Shown: positions 43,741 through 54,875 of the stretch, one piece after another | Position numbering within the stretch: the first letter of the stretch is position 1 | Layout: every line of letters starts with the position of its first letter | Source of the DNA: Paraspadella gotoi | Taxonomy: Eukaryota; Chaetognatha | DNA: 64,000 nt | Assembly: GCA_051294375.1 (NCBI GenBank) | Contig: CM119269.1 | Coordinates: 22,865,808 to 22,929,807 of the forward strand | Direction of reading: 5' to 3' | Position numbers and translations under genes: made by a program | Notes under the pieces: generated by a model | Databases searched by the model: none | What the model was told of the DNA's origin: nothing | What the model saw: the letters and a program-made list of their open reading frames with translations, nothing else

Positions 43741-44622
43741 ATGAGGACCTGGTCTTATTGGCGCGGGTATATTCACGACCGCCTCACGTCACCAATCCAT
43801 TCAGCCAAATCCACTGGCCACGCAGCACAATATTCCCAAGGAGACGCGTATGCAAAGCACACGCAATATCTGAGGCACAGACTCGGCACCGCGCGAGAGA
43901 GCTAACCTGGCCAGGGTAATCGAGGCGCAGCGAGGACCGACTAGGCTAGCTGAGAGAGCATACGGGAGATGCGAGACCACATAGCAAGCAGAGAGAGAGA
44001 GGGAAGGATCCAATGGAGGCATCAGAAGCAACCCGGCGCGAAGGGGAGGAGCGCCACCGAGTAGCACAGCAGTTGACTCTATCGAACACGCAACCGCGAT
44101 GCGCACCGTGCCCACGATATAGGTAAAGCATATCACACCGCCTAAGCGCGACTAGTCGCTCCAGACTCGCTCGCCCAGCTCGCTCTCAACTATGGCAATG
44201 AGATCAAAAAGACTTCTCTCAAGACCATCTCACTCAGGGATTTGAGGCCCTGTGGAGAACGTCTGTGTGGGGATCTCTGGGTGGCAAGCAAGACTTAAAA
44301 GCTTGCTCACGGCTGTCGGGTGTCCGTGATAGACCATCAGCTCGTCCTCATCAATGGCTGAGCAGGCTAAATCATAGGCTCATTCCATCCGTGTGAGCAA
44401 TAGGCGCAGGGGACATCGGATGAGGGCGTACCCCGGGTTCAATCCCATCTGGTATCCGCAGTTCTGAGCTTAAATGTACGGGTGCCGGTGATGAAGAACA
44501 CAATGCCTAGTGACAGGGAGGCGGTCACTGAAGAGGTGCAGCCGCAGGCCTAGACGAGCCAGTGGTGAGATTATACAACCGACCCGCGCCCGTTACGGGA
44601 TATACAGGCTATCCTCATTGCC
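43741..44622. other. GC-rich insert I, copy 1
   Basis: About 0.88 kb, distinctly GC-richer than its flanks, present here and after A copy 2 (47593-48540), but absent from the inverted copy of A at 46205. The first 150 bases align with copy 2 (GCGGGTATATTCACGACC, CCAAATCCACTGG, GCGAGAG...AGGGTAATC). Bases 44240-44400 match 49300-49450 (GGCAAGCAAGACTTAAAAGC, GCTGAGCAGGCTA). It may be a mobile insertion polymorphic between haplotypes. No coding frame is recognised. Confidence 0.5.
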
Positions 44623-44990
44623 ATATCTTTACATTCATGAAAATAGAGAATTGTGAAGGAACCTAAAACCCTGAAACAATTTTAAAAACAGATGAACACG
44701 CTTTGAGTAATTTTGGATCTTAGTAACCTAAATTTTGCAATACGACCAGGATATACGAAAGTTAGCGAGGTTTAAAAAAACGATAATATTGTATCAAAAT
44801 AAAAGGCACGAAAAAACGTATATATCAAATAAAGAACGAATGTAAAAACTGTTAAAAACAGGGTAAGAAACTATTTAAAAAACAAAGTTAAAAATATCGT
44901 GCGTCGAGATAATAATATAACGCTCTAGCGGGTTTGGGAAAAACGGTATGGCCGTCCGTTCTAACAGATCAAATAGTGATCTCTAACAAT
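44623..44990. other. AT-rich DNA, partly repeated
   Basis: Bases 44623-44715 are repeated inverted at 46126-46200 (TTTACATTCATGAAAATAGAG, CTGAAACAATTTTAAAA). The remainder is unique AT-rich DNA. Confidence 0.6.
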
Positions 44991-45180
44991 ACACGACCAA
45001 CGCGTTTCCTCAAAGGCTGCGCGCGGAAACCGCGGTAAAAAAAGGTAAAATTATCTTGCTCCAATCTCGACAGTGATTGGTCCACGACCCGCCAATCCAG
45101 GACGCAGGGAAGAAGGCTTGGCATTTTGCGATCCAAAACGCGAAAGGGGAACCGCGCGGGCCGCAACACAGATAACAAGT
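44991..45180. promoter_or_regulatory. CpG-rich patch with paired CCAAT boxes
   Basis: CpG-rich words (GCGCGCGGAAACCGCGG) lie next to TGATTGGTCC (inverted CCAAT) and GCCAATCC. The segment 45064-45084 matches 6741-6761 at 19 of 21 positions. The resemblance to a basal promoter is suggestive only. Confidence 0.3.
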
Positions 45181-45189
45181 AATATATTG

Positions 45190-45401
45190 ACGTTCAAATT
45201 ATCCATTCATTTTAATAAGCTAGTCTTGGCCCCTGACTTATGGACAGGGCTTGGTTGGTGAGTTTAAGGCCTGCCCATCACTCTTACAAAGATAATGACA
45301 TAGAGAGTCGCCTGAAAGGCGAAAGCTTTCAATCAAGACTACTCACTCACTAGTCTCGTTATCCACTCCCGAGTCCTTCCCCGATCAAATGAAGTGGTAT
45401 T
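45190..45401 (-). repeat. Interspersed repeat family R, noisy copy
   Basis: Clearly family R (TATGGACAGGGCTTGG, CATCACTCTTACAAAG) but with many single-base insertions. The inverted partner at 45920-46112 is clean. Confidence 0.85.
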
Positions 45402-45560
45402 ACATAATGTTTCAGATTTTACGAAGTAGGGACCACTGCAATTAAGGTTAGTATTTCGTGACAAAATGTATATAAAAGACGATAATAAAGCCTTAAACAA
45501 AAACCGGGTTTAGCCTCGAGTAAAGACTGGAAAAAAGGTAGAGATTTGAAGTAATGAACG
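45402..45560 (+). repeat. Palindrome 1, left inner arm
   Basis: Reverse complement of 45755-45905 (GGGACCACTGCA, TTAGTATTTCGT, AACCGGGTTTAGCCTCGAG). The loop at 45561-45754 is purine-rich. Confidence 0.88.
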
Positions 45561-45754
45561 AACTGGAAAAGGAAAAAAGCGCGATTATGCGACAGGAACC
45601 CAAAGATAAGAATAAGGGAGGGGAGAGAGAGAGGGGGGAGAGAGGAAAGAGCGGAAGAAGAGAGAAAAAGAGAGAGAAGAGAGAAGGAGAGAGAGGGGGG
45701 ATAGAGAGAGAGAGTGAGAGAGAGACCGGATTCATGGAGGACAAGGGTTGAAAT
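45561..45754. repeat. Purine-rich loop of palindrome 1
   Basis: GA/GGA-rich DNA at the centre of the first palindrome. Confidence 0.85.
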
Positions 45755-46204
45755 AGGGACAGTTTCGTTCATTACTTCAAATCCTCTACCTTTTTTTTCC
45801 ATCTTTACTCGAGGCTAAACCCGGTTTTGTTTAAGGCTTATTATGTCTTATTTTAATACATAAATGACGAAATACTAACCTAATGCAGTGGTCCTCTTGT
45901 AAAATTGAAACATTATGAATACCACTTCATTGATCGGGAAGGTACTCTGGGAGTGGATAAACGAGACTGTGAGAGAGTCTTGATTGAAAGCTTTCGCCTT
46001 TCAGGGACCTCTATGTCATTATCTTGTAAGAGTGATGGAGGCCTTAAACCACCAAAGCCTGTCCAAAGTCAGGGGCAAGATAGCTTATTTATTAAATGAA
46101 TGGATAATTTTGAATTCAATATATTACTCAAGCGTGTCATCTGTTTTAAAATTGTTTCAGGTTTAAGGCTTCGTTCACAATGCTCTATTTTCATGAATGT
46201 AAAA
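45755..46204 (-). repeat. Palindrome 1, right arm including clean family R copy
   Basis: Continues the inverted match of 45402-45560. It contains a clean family R copy in sense orientation (45920-46112, 64-codon frame from 45905), followed by the inverted match of 44623-44715. Confidence 0.88.
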
Positions 46205-46860
46205 GACAGAATTCTTCGTATCTTCGTTTGAAAATGTTTGAAGATTTGACAATCTGAAGATAACTATCAGTACTATCCATAATCTGGTGACTCTTTAATG
46301 TATAAATCTGTAATGGTCGTCATTTAAGCTGATGAGTCCAACCTGGGTTGTGCCCAAACATTTTTAACATTTAATTCTTTTATTCTCATATTAATATTTT
46401 ATTTTTACGTATTTTAAATGACATTTTTTCTATCCTTTGTGGTTCTAACCTTTGTATCTCTATCTTTCTATCCACTCTCTTGATATCTATTGTCTTTCTA
46501 TCTATTGACTTGTTATCATTTTCATTTGTCTTATCATACTATTTATTTTCTCCTCAGAATTTTGTCTTTTTTTGATTTTTTCTTTCTATCCTCCATCTTT
46601 CTTTCCCCTTTTTTTCAATAACTATTTTGTTTTTCTATACTTTCTTTCCATGCTTTGTATTTCTATCCTTTGTCTTCCCATAACTTGTCTTTCTATCCTC
46701 TGTCTTTCCATACCTTGTCTTTCTATCCTCTGTCTTTCCAACTGATGTCTTTCCCTCCCGATTATCTTGTTCTTCCACTTTTCGGATATCGCGCTACACT
46801 TTGTCCTACTTTTACCTTTTCCCATCTACGTCGTCGTTGCTAATATGTCGAGAGCAAATT
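46205..46860 (-). repeat. Palindrome unit A, inverted copy 1
   Basis: Inverted with respect to both 43384-43740 and 46975-47590. It contains a 30-bp minisatellite (TGTCTTTCTATCCTCTGTCT words) at 46665-46745. Confidence 0.9.
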
Positions 46861-46974
46861 GTCTCTCTCTCTCTCTCTCTCTCTCTCTAGAGAGAGAGAG
46901 AGAGAGGAGAGAGAGAGCTCTTGGGTAATTGAGGAGAGTATAATGAAGATGAGAAGAGAAAGAGAGAGAGAGAG
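46861..46974. repeat. Centre of palindrome 2, (CT)n to (GA)n switch
   Basis: The CT run changes to a GA run at about 46890, followed by a short unique stretch and a second GA run. GTCGAGAGCAAATTG flanks the left side and its reverse complement CAATTTGCTCTCGAC flanks the right. Confidence 0.9.
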
Positions 46975-47592
46975 AGCAATTTGCTCTCGACATATTAGCA
47001 ACGACGACTAGAATGGGAAAGGTAAAAAGTATGAACAAAAGTGTACGCGATATCCCGAAATGGAAGAAACAGAATAATCGGGAGGGAAAAGACATCAAGT
47101 GGAAGAACAGGATAAAAGACAAGTATGGAAAGACCAAAGTAAGAAATACCAAAGCATGGAAAAGAAAGTATAGAAAAAAAATAGTTATTGAAAAAAAAGG
47201 GAAAGAAAGATCGTAAGGATAGAAAGAAAAATCAAAAAAAAAGACAAAATTCTGAGAAAATATAAAAAGCTATGATAACAACAAATGAAAATGATAACTA
47301 AGTCAATAGATAGAAAGACAAATAGATATCAGAGAGTGGAAGAAAAATGAGATACAAAGTTTAGAACCACAAAGGACAGAAAAAATTCATTACAATACGT
47401 AAAAAATAAAATATTAAGAAAATAGAATTAAATGGTTAAAATGTTTGGCACAACCCAGTGACTCATCAGCTTAAAATGACGAAACCATCACAGATTTATA
47501 CAGTTAATGGGTCCTCAAGATTATGAAGTAGTACTGATAGTTGTCAAATCTTCAAACTTTTCAAACGAAAGATACTAAGAATCTGTCTTTTG
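46975..47592 (+). repeat. Palindrome unit A, forward copy 2
   Basis: Mirrors 46205-46860 and is mirrored again at 48541-49235. Confidence 0.9.
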
Positions 47593-48540
47593 TGCGGGCG
47601 GTATAGTTCACACCGCCTCAACGTCCAGACCATCCTTCAGCAAATCCATTGCTCAGAGGAGAACAACACGCATCGCAAGCGTAGTGTTCCATCCCAACAT
47701 CCTCAAGCGACTTCCCTCGGCGTTGGCAAAGCGAGAGTACCTCAGGGTAATCTCGCGCCAGGACTGGGCGTCAACTTGAGGGGAAGCCAAACCACAGTGA
47801 GATGCCCATCCCACTGGCATCACAGGCAAGCCCGGACTGTTGCATTAAGTGGTGAGCCCGAACTCTCGAAGCCGGGTCGGTCGTTTCCCCGCAAATTGAG
47901 TAACTCTGAGCGCCATTACGCGGCACCTAGAGCCCGCTTTGCTTGTCCTTACTCTGCCAGGGATCCCGTCCAAGACGCCTTTTCTCGCACAGGGGGCCTC
48001 ATCCTTTGAAAGGGAGGATGTCTGAAGAGAAAAGGGTTTCTGATCTCTCCATTGCCAATTAGTGAGAGCGAGCAAGCGGCGCGAGCCGAGTCTGGAGTTC
48101 AGCGTACGGTAAGAGTCGGATAGGGCGTGATCACAATTAGCACTACCGTTACACTCGGTGCGCCGCTACAGGTGCGTCCCACGCGGTTATGGCGTGTTCG
48201 AGAGTCGGGCTCACCGACTCTATGGCAACAGCCCGGGTTGCGCATTGTGAGTGAGCCCATTGGATTGCGGGCATCTCACCGCTCTGCGTTGGCTTTGGGG
48301 CTTCCACCTGCGTGCGGGCCCACACCTGCGCGAGCGGTTTACCCTAGGACGGCGGTCTCGCTTTGCCCAACCGCCAGAGCGGAAGTTCGCTTAGGACTGC
48401 GTCGGATGGAGAACGACTAGCGCTTTGGATCGTGTGTGTCTCCTCTGCAGCCAACCTGGATTTGGGTGCTGACATGGCATGGCTGGATCGTGAGGCGGTG
48501 TGAGGATCATAGCCGCCGGCAAAACGACCGGACATTTCTT
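47593..48540. other. GC-rich insert I, copy 2, snap-back structure
   Basis: The two halves are inverted copies of each other across a centre near 48011 (CATCCT...AGGATG with about 10 bases between). Matching blocks include CACACCGCCTCA, GGCAAAGCGAGA, GGTGAGCCCGA and GTGAGATGCCC. The right half is about 100 bases longer than the left. No protein is recognised: the 139- and 97-codon frames share no peptide with each other. Confidence 0.7.
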
Positions 48541-49235
48541 CACGCTCAATCTTCGTTCTGAACATGTTGAAGATTTGACAAGACTCATCAGTACTACTCC
48601 ATAATCTGGTGCCCTTTCACATGTACAGTAGAATCTGGTCGAGAGTGGTCCGTCATTTAAAGCTGATGAGCTCCAACCTGGGTTGCTGTGCCAAGAGCGA
48701 TTTTAACAAGTTTAATTTTCTCTTTAACTACTTGTTATTTTTGACGTATTTTAAATGACAATTTTTTCTGTCCATTCTGTTGGTTCTAACCTTCTGTACT
48801 ATCCCTCTATCTTTCTATCCACTCTCTTGATATCTAATTGTCATTTCACCTCTTATTGACCCTTGTTATCATTTATTCAATTTGTCTTATGCATACTTTT
48901 TCATTTTCTACCTCAGAATTTTGTCTTTTTTGATTTTTTCTCTTTCTATCCTCCCATCTTTCTTTCCTTTTTGTTTGCCAAATAACTAATTTTGTTTTTC
49001 TATCAACTGTCTCTGTCCATGCTTTGTATTGTCTACTCCTTCTGTCTTTCACCTACTGCTTGTCTTTCTATCCTTGTCTTTCCAACTGGATGTCTTCTCC
49101 TCCCGATTTATTGCCTTGTTCTTCACTTTTCGGCGATACTCTGGCAGTACACAGAATGGTGCCCGCCCACTTTTGTCTACTTTTTACCCGCTTTCTCCAT
49201 GCTACGTTCGTCCGTCTGCTATATAGTCGTTAGAG
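48541..49235 (-). repeat. Palindrome unit A, inverted copy 2
   Basis: Insertion-rich version of 46205-46860 in the same orientation, with extra bases scattered throughout. Confidence 0.88.
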
Positions 49236-49742
49236 TGGCGCAAAATAGAAGATCTAGAAACCTTTCTCTGCTCTCCGTCTCTCAGCTACCACATTCCTCC
49301 TCAGGATTGAGGCCGCATGATGGACCCTGGTGGAGAAGTCTGTGGGCGGGACTGCTCCTGTGGCAGCAAGACTTAAAGCGCCTCACTGCTTGTTCCCGTT
49401 CCTCAGTCCTTGCAGTCCCTCAATGGTCCTGAGCAGGCTACAATCATATCCCTCCATTCCATTCCCGGTCCGATCTCCCGGGTCTTCTCCCCTCGTCGGT
49501 ACTCATCTAATACTCTTGCCCTCATCTACCCCCGCACGGGAGTATTGCCTGATGCCCTGCTTTCTAATGCCTGGACTAACGCGGTGGCCGGGGCCTATAA
49601 ATCATGGTCACGGGCGTACCAGAGGTCGGCACGCCGGTCTCGTACCGTTCCGAGGGGATGCATTAGTCGGGTTTTTGGCACGATGATGTTTCAATCTGGA
49701 GTTTCAGTTTGGCCGGTTAACTCGATCAGCATGTTTTATTAG
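49236..49742 (+). repeat. Relative of insert I right half
   Basis: GGATTGAGGCC, GTGGAGAAGTCTGTG, GGCAGCAAGACTTAAAGC and CCTGAGCAGGCTA align with 44230-44360. One frame is open for 110 codons to 49742 and is of ordinary composition, but I do not recognise it, and its start depends on a non-ATG codon. Confidence 0.6.
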
Positions 49743-50160
49743 TCTTTTTCCGACTCTACTTTGGTTTGGAGCGCTTTCTCATTGGTTTTTGACGGACATT
49801 GAAGGTTCACTGCTAGTTTTCCACTGTTCTGCTCATATTTTACTATTTTACGTTTGATGATCACGTGTTTTTCGTAGGTATGTTTAAAAAGACTAATTAA
49901 AGTTCTAAAAAATTTTTAAAAAAATAAATAAATAATGTTATTAAAAATTTATAAATTTAATTAATAAATAAATTAAGAGTTCGCCGCCTTTTTTCCTTAT
50001 GTTTTTTTTTCTTTTTATCTTTCTACGCAGTTGCGTTTTGTTTGTTTTTGTTTTATTATAGATTATAAATTAAACCGTAACGGTGTAGTTCTTTTCTTTC
50101 TTTAAATTAATCGGTTTCCTTCGCGGAATAAAAGGGGAGCGTGCAATTCTGATACTTAAC
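49743..50160. other. AT-rich spacer
   Basis: AT-rich with no supported feature. Confidence 0.5.
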
Positions 50161-50505
50161 TGTCCTTTTGTTTATTGTTCTTGTTTTTCTTTCCTTTCTT
50201 TTTATTTTTCCTTTCATTGTATCCTTTCCTTTTCCTCTTTTTTTTTTTGTTTCTTCCATCTCCTTTCCCTTTCTTACTTCTTTCTTGTCTTTCTTTCTTT
50301 CTTTCCTTCTTTCCTTCTTTCAGGCTCTTAGTCTGTTTCTTGCCTGGACGGCTAAGGAGTTCAGAGTCAGTCTTTTTTTCGCTTTCTTCCGTGTCTTTTC
50401 TCTTTCCCTTTTCCTTTCTGCTCCTAATGCTCTCGCATTCGGCGTATCATCCTTCTTTCATTGGCTTTCTCATTTCTTTGCATTCCTGTTATCTTGTTAG
50501 ACTCC
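50161..50505. repeat. T/C-rich TTTCC tract
   Basis: TTTCTTTCC and CTTTC words. Phe/Ser/Leu frames of about 110 codons mimic membrane proteins but reflect the composition. Confidence 0.7.
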
Positions 50506-51737
50506 TCTTTGAATAGCATACTCCTCCTTTAGGATTCGGTTTGGCAGTTTTGTTAGGAAAGAGCTAAGCTTTAACCCGTGAACAGATTGTTAGATATATT
50601 TATCTTTATGAAGTGCACACGACTGAGTTATAAATTGTTTTTTAGACTCTTTGTATTAGCAGTTCTAGAATACAAGTTATCTTTTTGCCTCAGGCTTTTT
50701 TCTTTTTCTGCTTCTTTTACACGCTAGAAGGACCGCAGAATGTAGCGAAAGAGGAGTTAGACGAGACAGTATTAATAGCGTTAAACGTAATAAGTGAGGG
50801 TTATCATATATCACTATCATAGAAAGGCACTTTGACAACAATTTTGATTTCCGTTACGTGTTATACTTTACTTTTTTTTGTCCTTATTCCATCGATTTAG
50901 TAATACCACACCAAATGGAAACTAGTTATTCTAAAATTCACAACATATGCCGGTAATATCATTCCAACTCATTTCAAATTACAACCCAGTGGTAATACTA
51001 ACCTACTGTGGGCTTCTTAGTCCTTTTTAAGCGGTAACGAAATAACAAATTATAAAGAGTGTATAATCGAATCATCCTATAGCAGTGTCGACTGGTGAAG
51101 GGTTCATGTGGTCCAAATTCTATCTGAGTTTTTTAATGTCAATTGACACGTTGCACTTTGTCCGCTACATAAGATCCAATATTTATTTTTGTGTTCTCAT
51201 CTATTATCTCATGATACGTAGCGACTCTCCTTACCATATCGTCGTTCCTCTTACACATGTTGTCTGCGCCCGCCTACTTGTGAACTAACCTGCGGGTGCG
51301 TTTTCTAAAAAATAGGTTAAAGATTACTAATTTTTCTGTATGGTCGCCCAGTCTCTGTCCTTCAGTTTTTGGTTCTCCGGTGCATTCTTCCTCACCCCTT
51401 TACTTGTCTTTTCTCCTCCATCCCTTTATTTCTCCATACTTTTGATCACGTGAACCCCTTCGCGCGGATTTCCACATGGGGTGTTTGTCTGACCTTCTGC
51501 CTACCATCCAGGTACCCTGGTCGGCTAGAAGTAGAAGATAAGCTTGACATATGTGAGCCGACTCGCAATAACTGCGAAAGGGTGAACCGTCGCAGGACTC
51601 GCAATCATCACATGATTATCTTAGCTATTATTTTTTTTCCCTATTTTATCTATATATGAATAATTCCCACCCTGATAAAATTTAAATATCTCCATATTTT
51701 CATCCCCATTTTCATTAATTATCTGAACTCATATTTG
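50506..51737. other. Anonymous DNA, possibly noisy read sequence
   Basis: No repeat unit, gene or motif is seen. It lies between two recognisably noisy blocks, so its base accuracy is doubtful. Confidence 0.4.
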
Positions 51738-52210
51738 CCATGGCCTTGCTATCTTTTGCCCACCCCAATTGTTCTCTTTTACTCCATTTTCCCGATACTT
51801 CGCACCAAGTGTTCTCCTTGTGTGGTCTCTACAAAGCCTTCCCACATCCTACTCTCTCACAAAGATATTTACGTCTAGTTCCTATAGCGGTCCCTGAAAG
51901 GCGAAATGCGCTCTTTCATATTCCCAAACATTGACTCTTCTCACCAGTCCCGATGTTCTGATGCGCGATTCTGCGCCAACGGCCACAGTATCTTCTTCTC
52001 TCATTGATTCAGGAGTGCTGCTATAGAGTGGTATTTTCTCATTAATGTTGTGCCTAAATGTTTCTACAAGCGGACCACTGCATTAGTTTATGTACTTGCG
52101 TGAGATTTGAAGTATATTCGACAAAATACACGACTCATAACTATAGTCTTCGCGCTCTGAGATCAAGAGCCGGGAGCTTTTGTCCTCCACGCATCGACTG
52201 TCAGATAGAC
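51738..52210 (-). repeat. Very noisy copy of family R plus palindrome 1 arm
   Basis: GGTCCCTGAAAGGCGAAA (51889-51906) is shared exactly with the reverse complement of the family R flank at about 45985-46010. In the same order follow GACTCTTCTCAC, GTGGTATT, GGACCACTGCA (52074) and GAGCCGGG, as in 45310-45510. The remainder is heavily scrambled by indels. Confidence 0.5.
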
Positions 52211-53385
52211 AGTGGAAATGAGAAACAGGAGCTAAGGCAGGCATGTATGAAAGTACATCGAAACCGAAAGCCTGTGGAAACACAAGGAAAAACAGACGAT
52301 TAATCGGAACGGGCACACATCGGTTCGAGCTCAGATTGTGGTGCATTGAATCGCGTATCCTATTCCTCCGGGTCGCGTCGCTCTGAGCGATTCCGTCTAT
52401 ACAGGAATCATACCGCTCTGGTCGTGTCGGCTGCTTCAGATGAGGATAGGTCCAGGTGCTTAGATACTTGTTCTACTCTTACAAAAGTTTTGATAATTTA
52501 GACTTCCAAAGTTAGCATATAGATAGTTCTATATTTGTGGAGAATGTTTTAGGTGGCCCAGACTGAACGAAAAGTTAAGCGGGGGGAGCAGTAGAACCAG
52601 AGAGTCGTTCAGATGAAATAAGTAGATGACAAGATGCGAGATCGAAATAGTAAAGTCATGATTAGATGAATTGAGAGATGAAATTCGGAAGAAAAGATGG
52701 CGTTGATAGACGCAAGGTACGTGTTTGAGAGACGAAGTTTGGGCTAGGTTTTCCACGTGTACATCCTTTTCATTCTTTGTCTAATGGTGACCCGAGAGCA
52801 CTAAGGGCCATTGGAATAACAATCTGTGTTTTGAGGTCGGGCGCGTTTATCAGAGTCAGTGGCGAATGGTGTCTCACTACGCGGAGGTCTGTGATGAGTA
52901 TGGAGTTGGTGAGTGGGTGTGTGTAAGTAAGGGAACAGAGAGCAGAGAGAGAGAGCAGAGAGAGAGAGATGAGATTGGTGATTTTTAAGAGATAATGGAA
53001 TGAAGAAATGAATAAATTAGTTGATGAATAATAAAGATAAAACATAATATAAATGAATTAATTAAACTAACAATGATTTGTGAATAAATGATAGGTATAC
53101 AAAGGGAGGTCCGTGAAGAAAGTACCGACAGCTGAAAGCCATGAGATTATCAGTCCTTTCTCTGGCTTAACTCTTTATACTCGCCAGGTGAAGTAATTCT
53201 CTATCGTTAGGGAGAATGCTGTGAAATCAGATCCAACGGAAGCAGAATATAAAAGGTCTGGTCTCGTCATATTCGAGTCTAGATTGAGCCTTCTCTAGTA
53301 TGATGTAGACACTCTTCGGCACTTCTTACTTCGTTCTTCAGCATACGCGGAGAAAATGTGGGGTAAGCAGTAAGAACTCTAGGGA
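52211..53385. other. Anonymous DNA
   Basis: Mixed composition, a few GAGAG runs at about 52938-52970. Short frames only, none recognised. Confidence 0.45.
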
Positions 53386-53640
53386 GAATAAGGAAATGGA
53401 GAGAGAGAGAGAGAGAAAAAGTTAGCAGAAAACGTATCAAAATATAACAAAGAGAGCAACAAAGATTTAAAAGATGAGAAACTGGACATGAATGATGAGA
53501 AGGCGATAAACCAGACGGCAAATGTGGAAATGAAAGACGAGAGAGAGAGAGTCATGAGAGAGATGTTGATCGATAGAAGAGACGTGAGGAGAGACAGAGA
53601 CTGTCGAAGCGCCGAAAATGTCAAGATAGTTTACATCAGA
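53386..53640. repeat. Purine-rich degenerate GA tract
   Basis: GAGAGA and GAAAGACGAGAG words. A 72-codon frame on the plus strand (53488-53706) is Arg/Glu-biased. Confidence 0.6.
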
Positions 53641-54224
53641 AAAGATGCAACATGTATGTTACAATCGCCTTCAGAAACAAATCAGCCTACCTCCGTTTGG
53701 GTCTGAGCGTAGTCTTAGTGTGCTTAGTTGTGGCGAGAAGATCTCGCGCGTCGGTTAATAGGTGGCATTCTACTTTTGGTATTTTTGAACAAAATAATCC
53801 TCCGAGAGACGAGGTATATCTAGGCCTACTAAGATGGTGAGCCTAAGCAAATTACTTACTTGACCCCTCGAGGGTCGGCAGCCCACCAATATATGCCTTT
53901 TTTTCAACTATAAATTATTTTTAAGTGAGGCCCCACTATAGGAGCCCACTCCAGGGGGAATCCCACACAGCGGGATCTATAGAGAGAAATTATGCAACCT
54001 TTAGCCCTCTGGGAAAGCACCCGCAGGGGAATTGAATTTCGCCTGCGTCCACTGGAAACGGCTATCTCCAACTTCACTCTAACCTATACCAAATCTACCT
54101 CAAAATTACTTTTACTTATTAATTTCCTTTCTCCTTCTCTCTCTCCTCTTAACTCTTTCCTCCTTTTGCTCGTCTTTCTCTATCTGCTTTTCTGTTTTTA
54201 CAATTTCTTTTATTAAAATAAATT
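53641..54224. other. Anonymous DNA with CCAGGGGG words
   Basis: GCCCACTCCAGGGGGAATCCC and CCCGCAGGGGAATT (53948-54035) recall the GC-rich elements at 58.7 and 62.4 kb. A pyrimidine-rich stretch follows before the minisatellite. Confidence 0.45.
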
Positions 54225-54660
54225 AATAAATAAATAATATATTTCAACTTCAATTAATCAATATCCAAATATGCAATAATTTCGGTCAACTTGCATGTCA
54301 AATCGACATAATTGGGTCAACTGGACAATAATTTGGAAACAACTGATAATAAAATTTGTGTCAACTTTTAAAATTTTGTAACTTTATAATTTGGTCAACT
54401 TTTATAATTGGTCAACTTTCACAATTTGGTCAACTTTCTTACAATTTGGTCAACTTTCACAAATTTCGGTCAACTGACATAATTGTTGTAATTTTTGTTA
54501 TAATTTTTAGTCAACTTGCATAATTTGGTTAACCTTTATAATTTGGATCATACTGATATAATTTGGTCAACTGATATATATTTCTTGGTTCACTTTTTAA
54601 TTTGGTAGACTTTTTATAATTATGGTAAACCTTTCATAATTTGGTCAACTGTCATAATTG
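54225..54660 (-). repeat. TTTGGTCAACTTTTATAA minisatellite array
   Basis: About 20 degenerate units of 17-20 bp (AATTTGGTCAACTTTCACA and variants). The flank at 54225-54310 (ATATTTCAACTTCAATTAAT) is the reverse complement of 58515-58565 and of 63935-63985. Confidence 0.88.
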
Positions 54661-54875
54661 TTTAATTTCTGTATGCGTATGGCGTCTGGCGATTGGGTAA
54701 TTTTTTATTTATCTGTACGGGGAGTGGGCATTTTTTATAATAATGTGCTTTTGTGTTTTTTCTTTCTTTTTCTTTTCTCATGTCGCCTGGGTTCCTTTAT
54801 TTTAGATTTCTCACATAATTTTGATATATCATACTTATATATATGATGTATGTAAGCTGGTGGTTTTTTTTGCTT
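54661..54875. other. AT-rich spacer
   Basis: No supported feature. Confidence 0.5.

Noticed and set aside
44436-44460. GGGTTCAATCCC as the T arm of a tRNA gene
   Set aside because: No acceptor stem, anticodon arm or A box can be placed around it. The sequence lies in the noisy GC-rich insert.
46861-46974. Sequencing-adapter sequence at the centre of palindrome 2
   Set aside because: I compared the centre with the hairpin-adapter type expected and saw only CT/GA repeat plus a short unique stretch. No adapter is evident, so a missed-adapter origin is not directly proven.
54225-54660. Repeated GGTCAACTT units with short spacers as a CRISPR or operator array
   Set aside because: Units are degenerate and spacers are AT-rich variants of the unit. 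Typical minisatellite decay.
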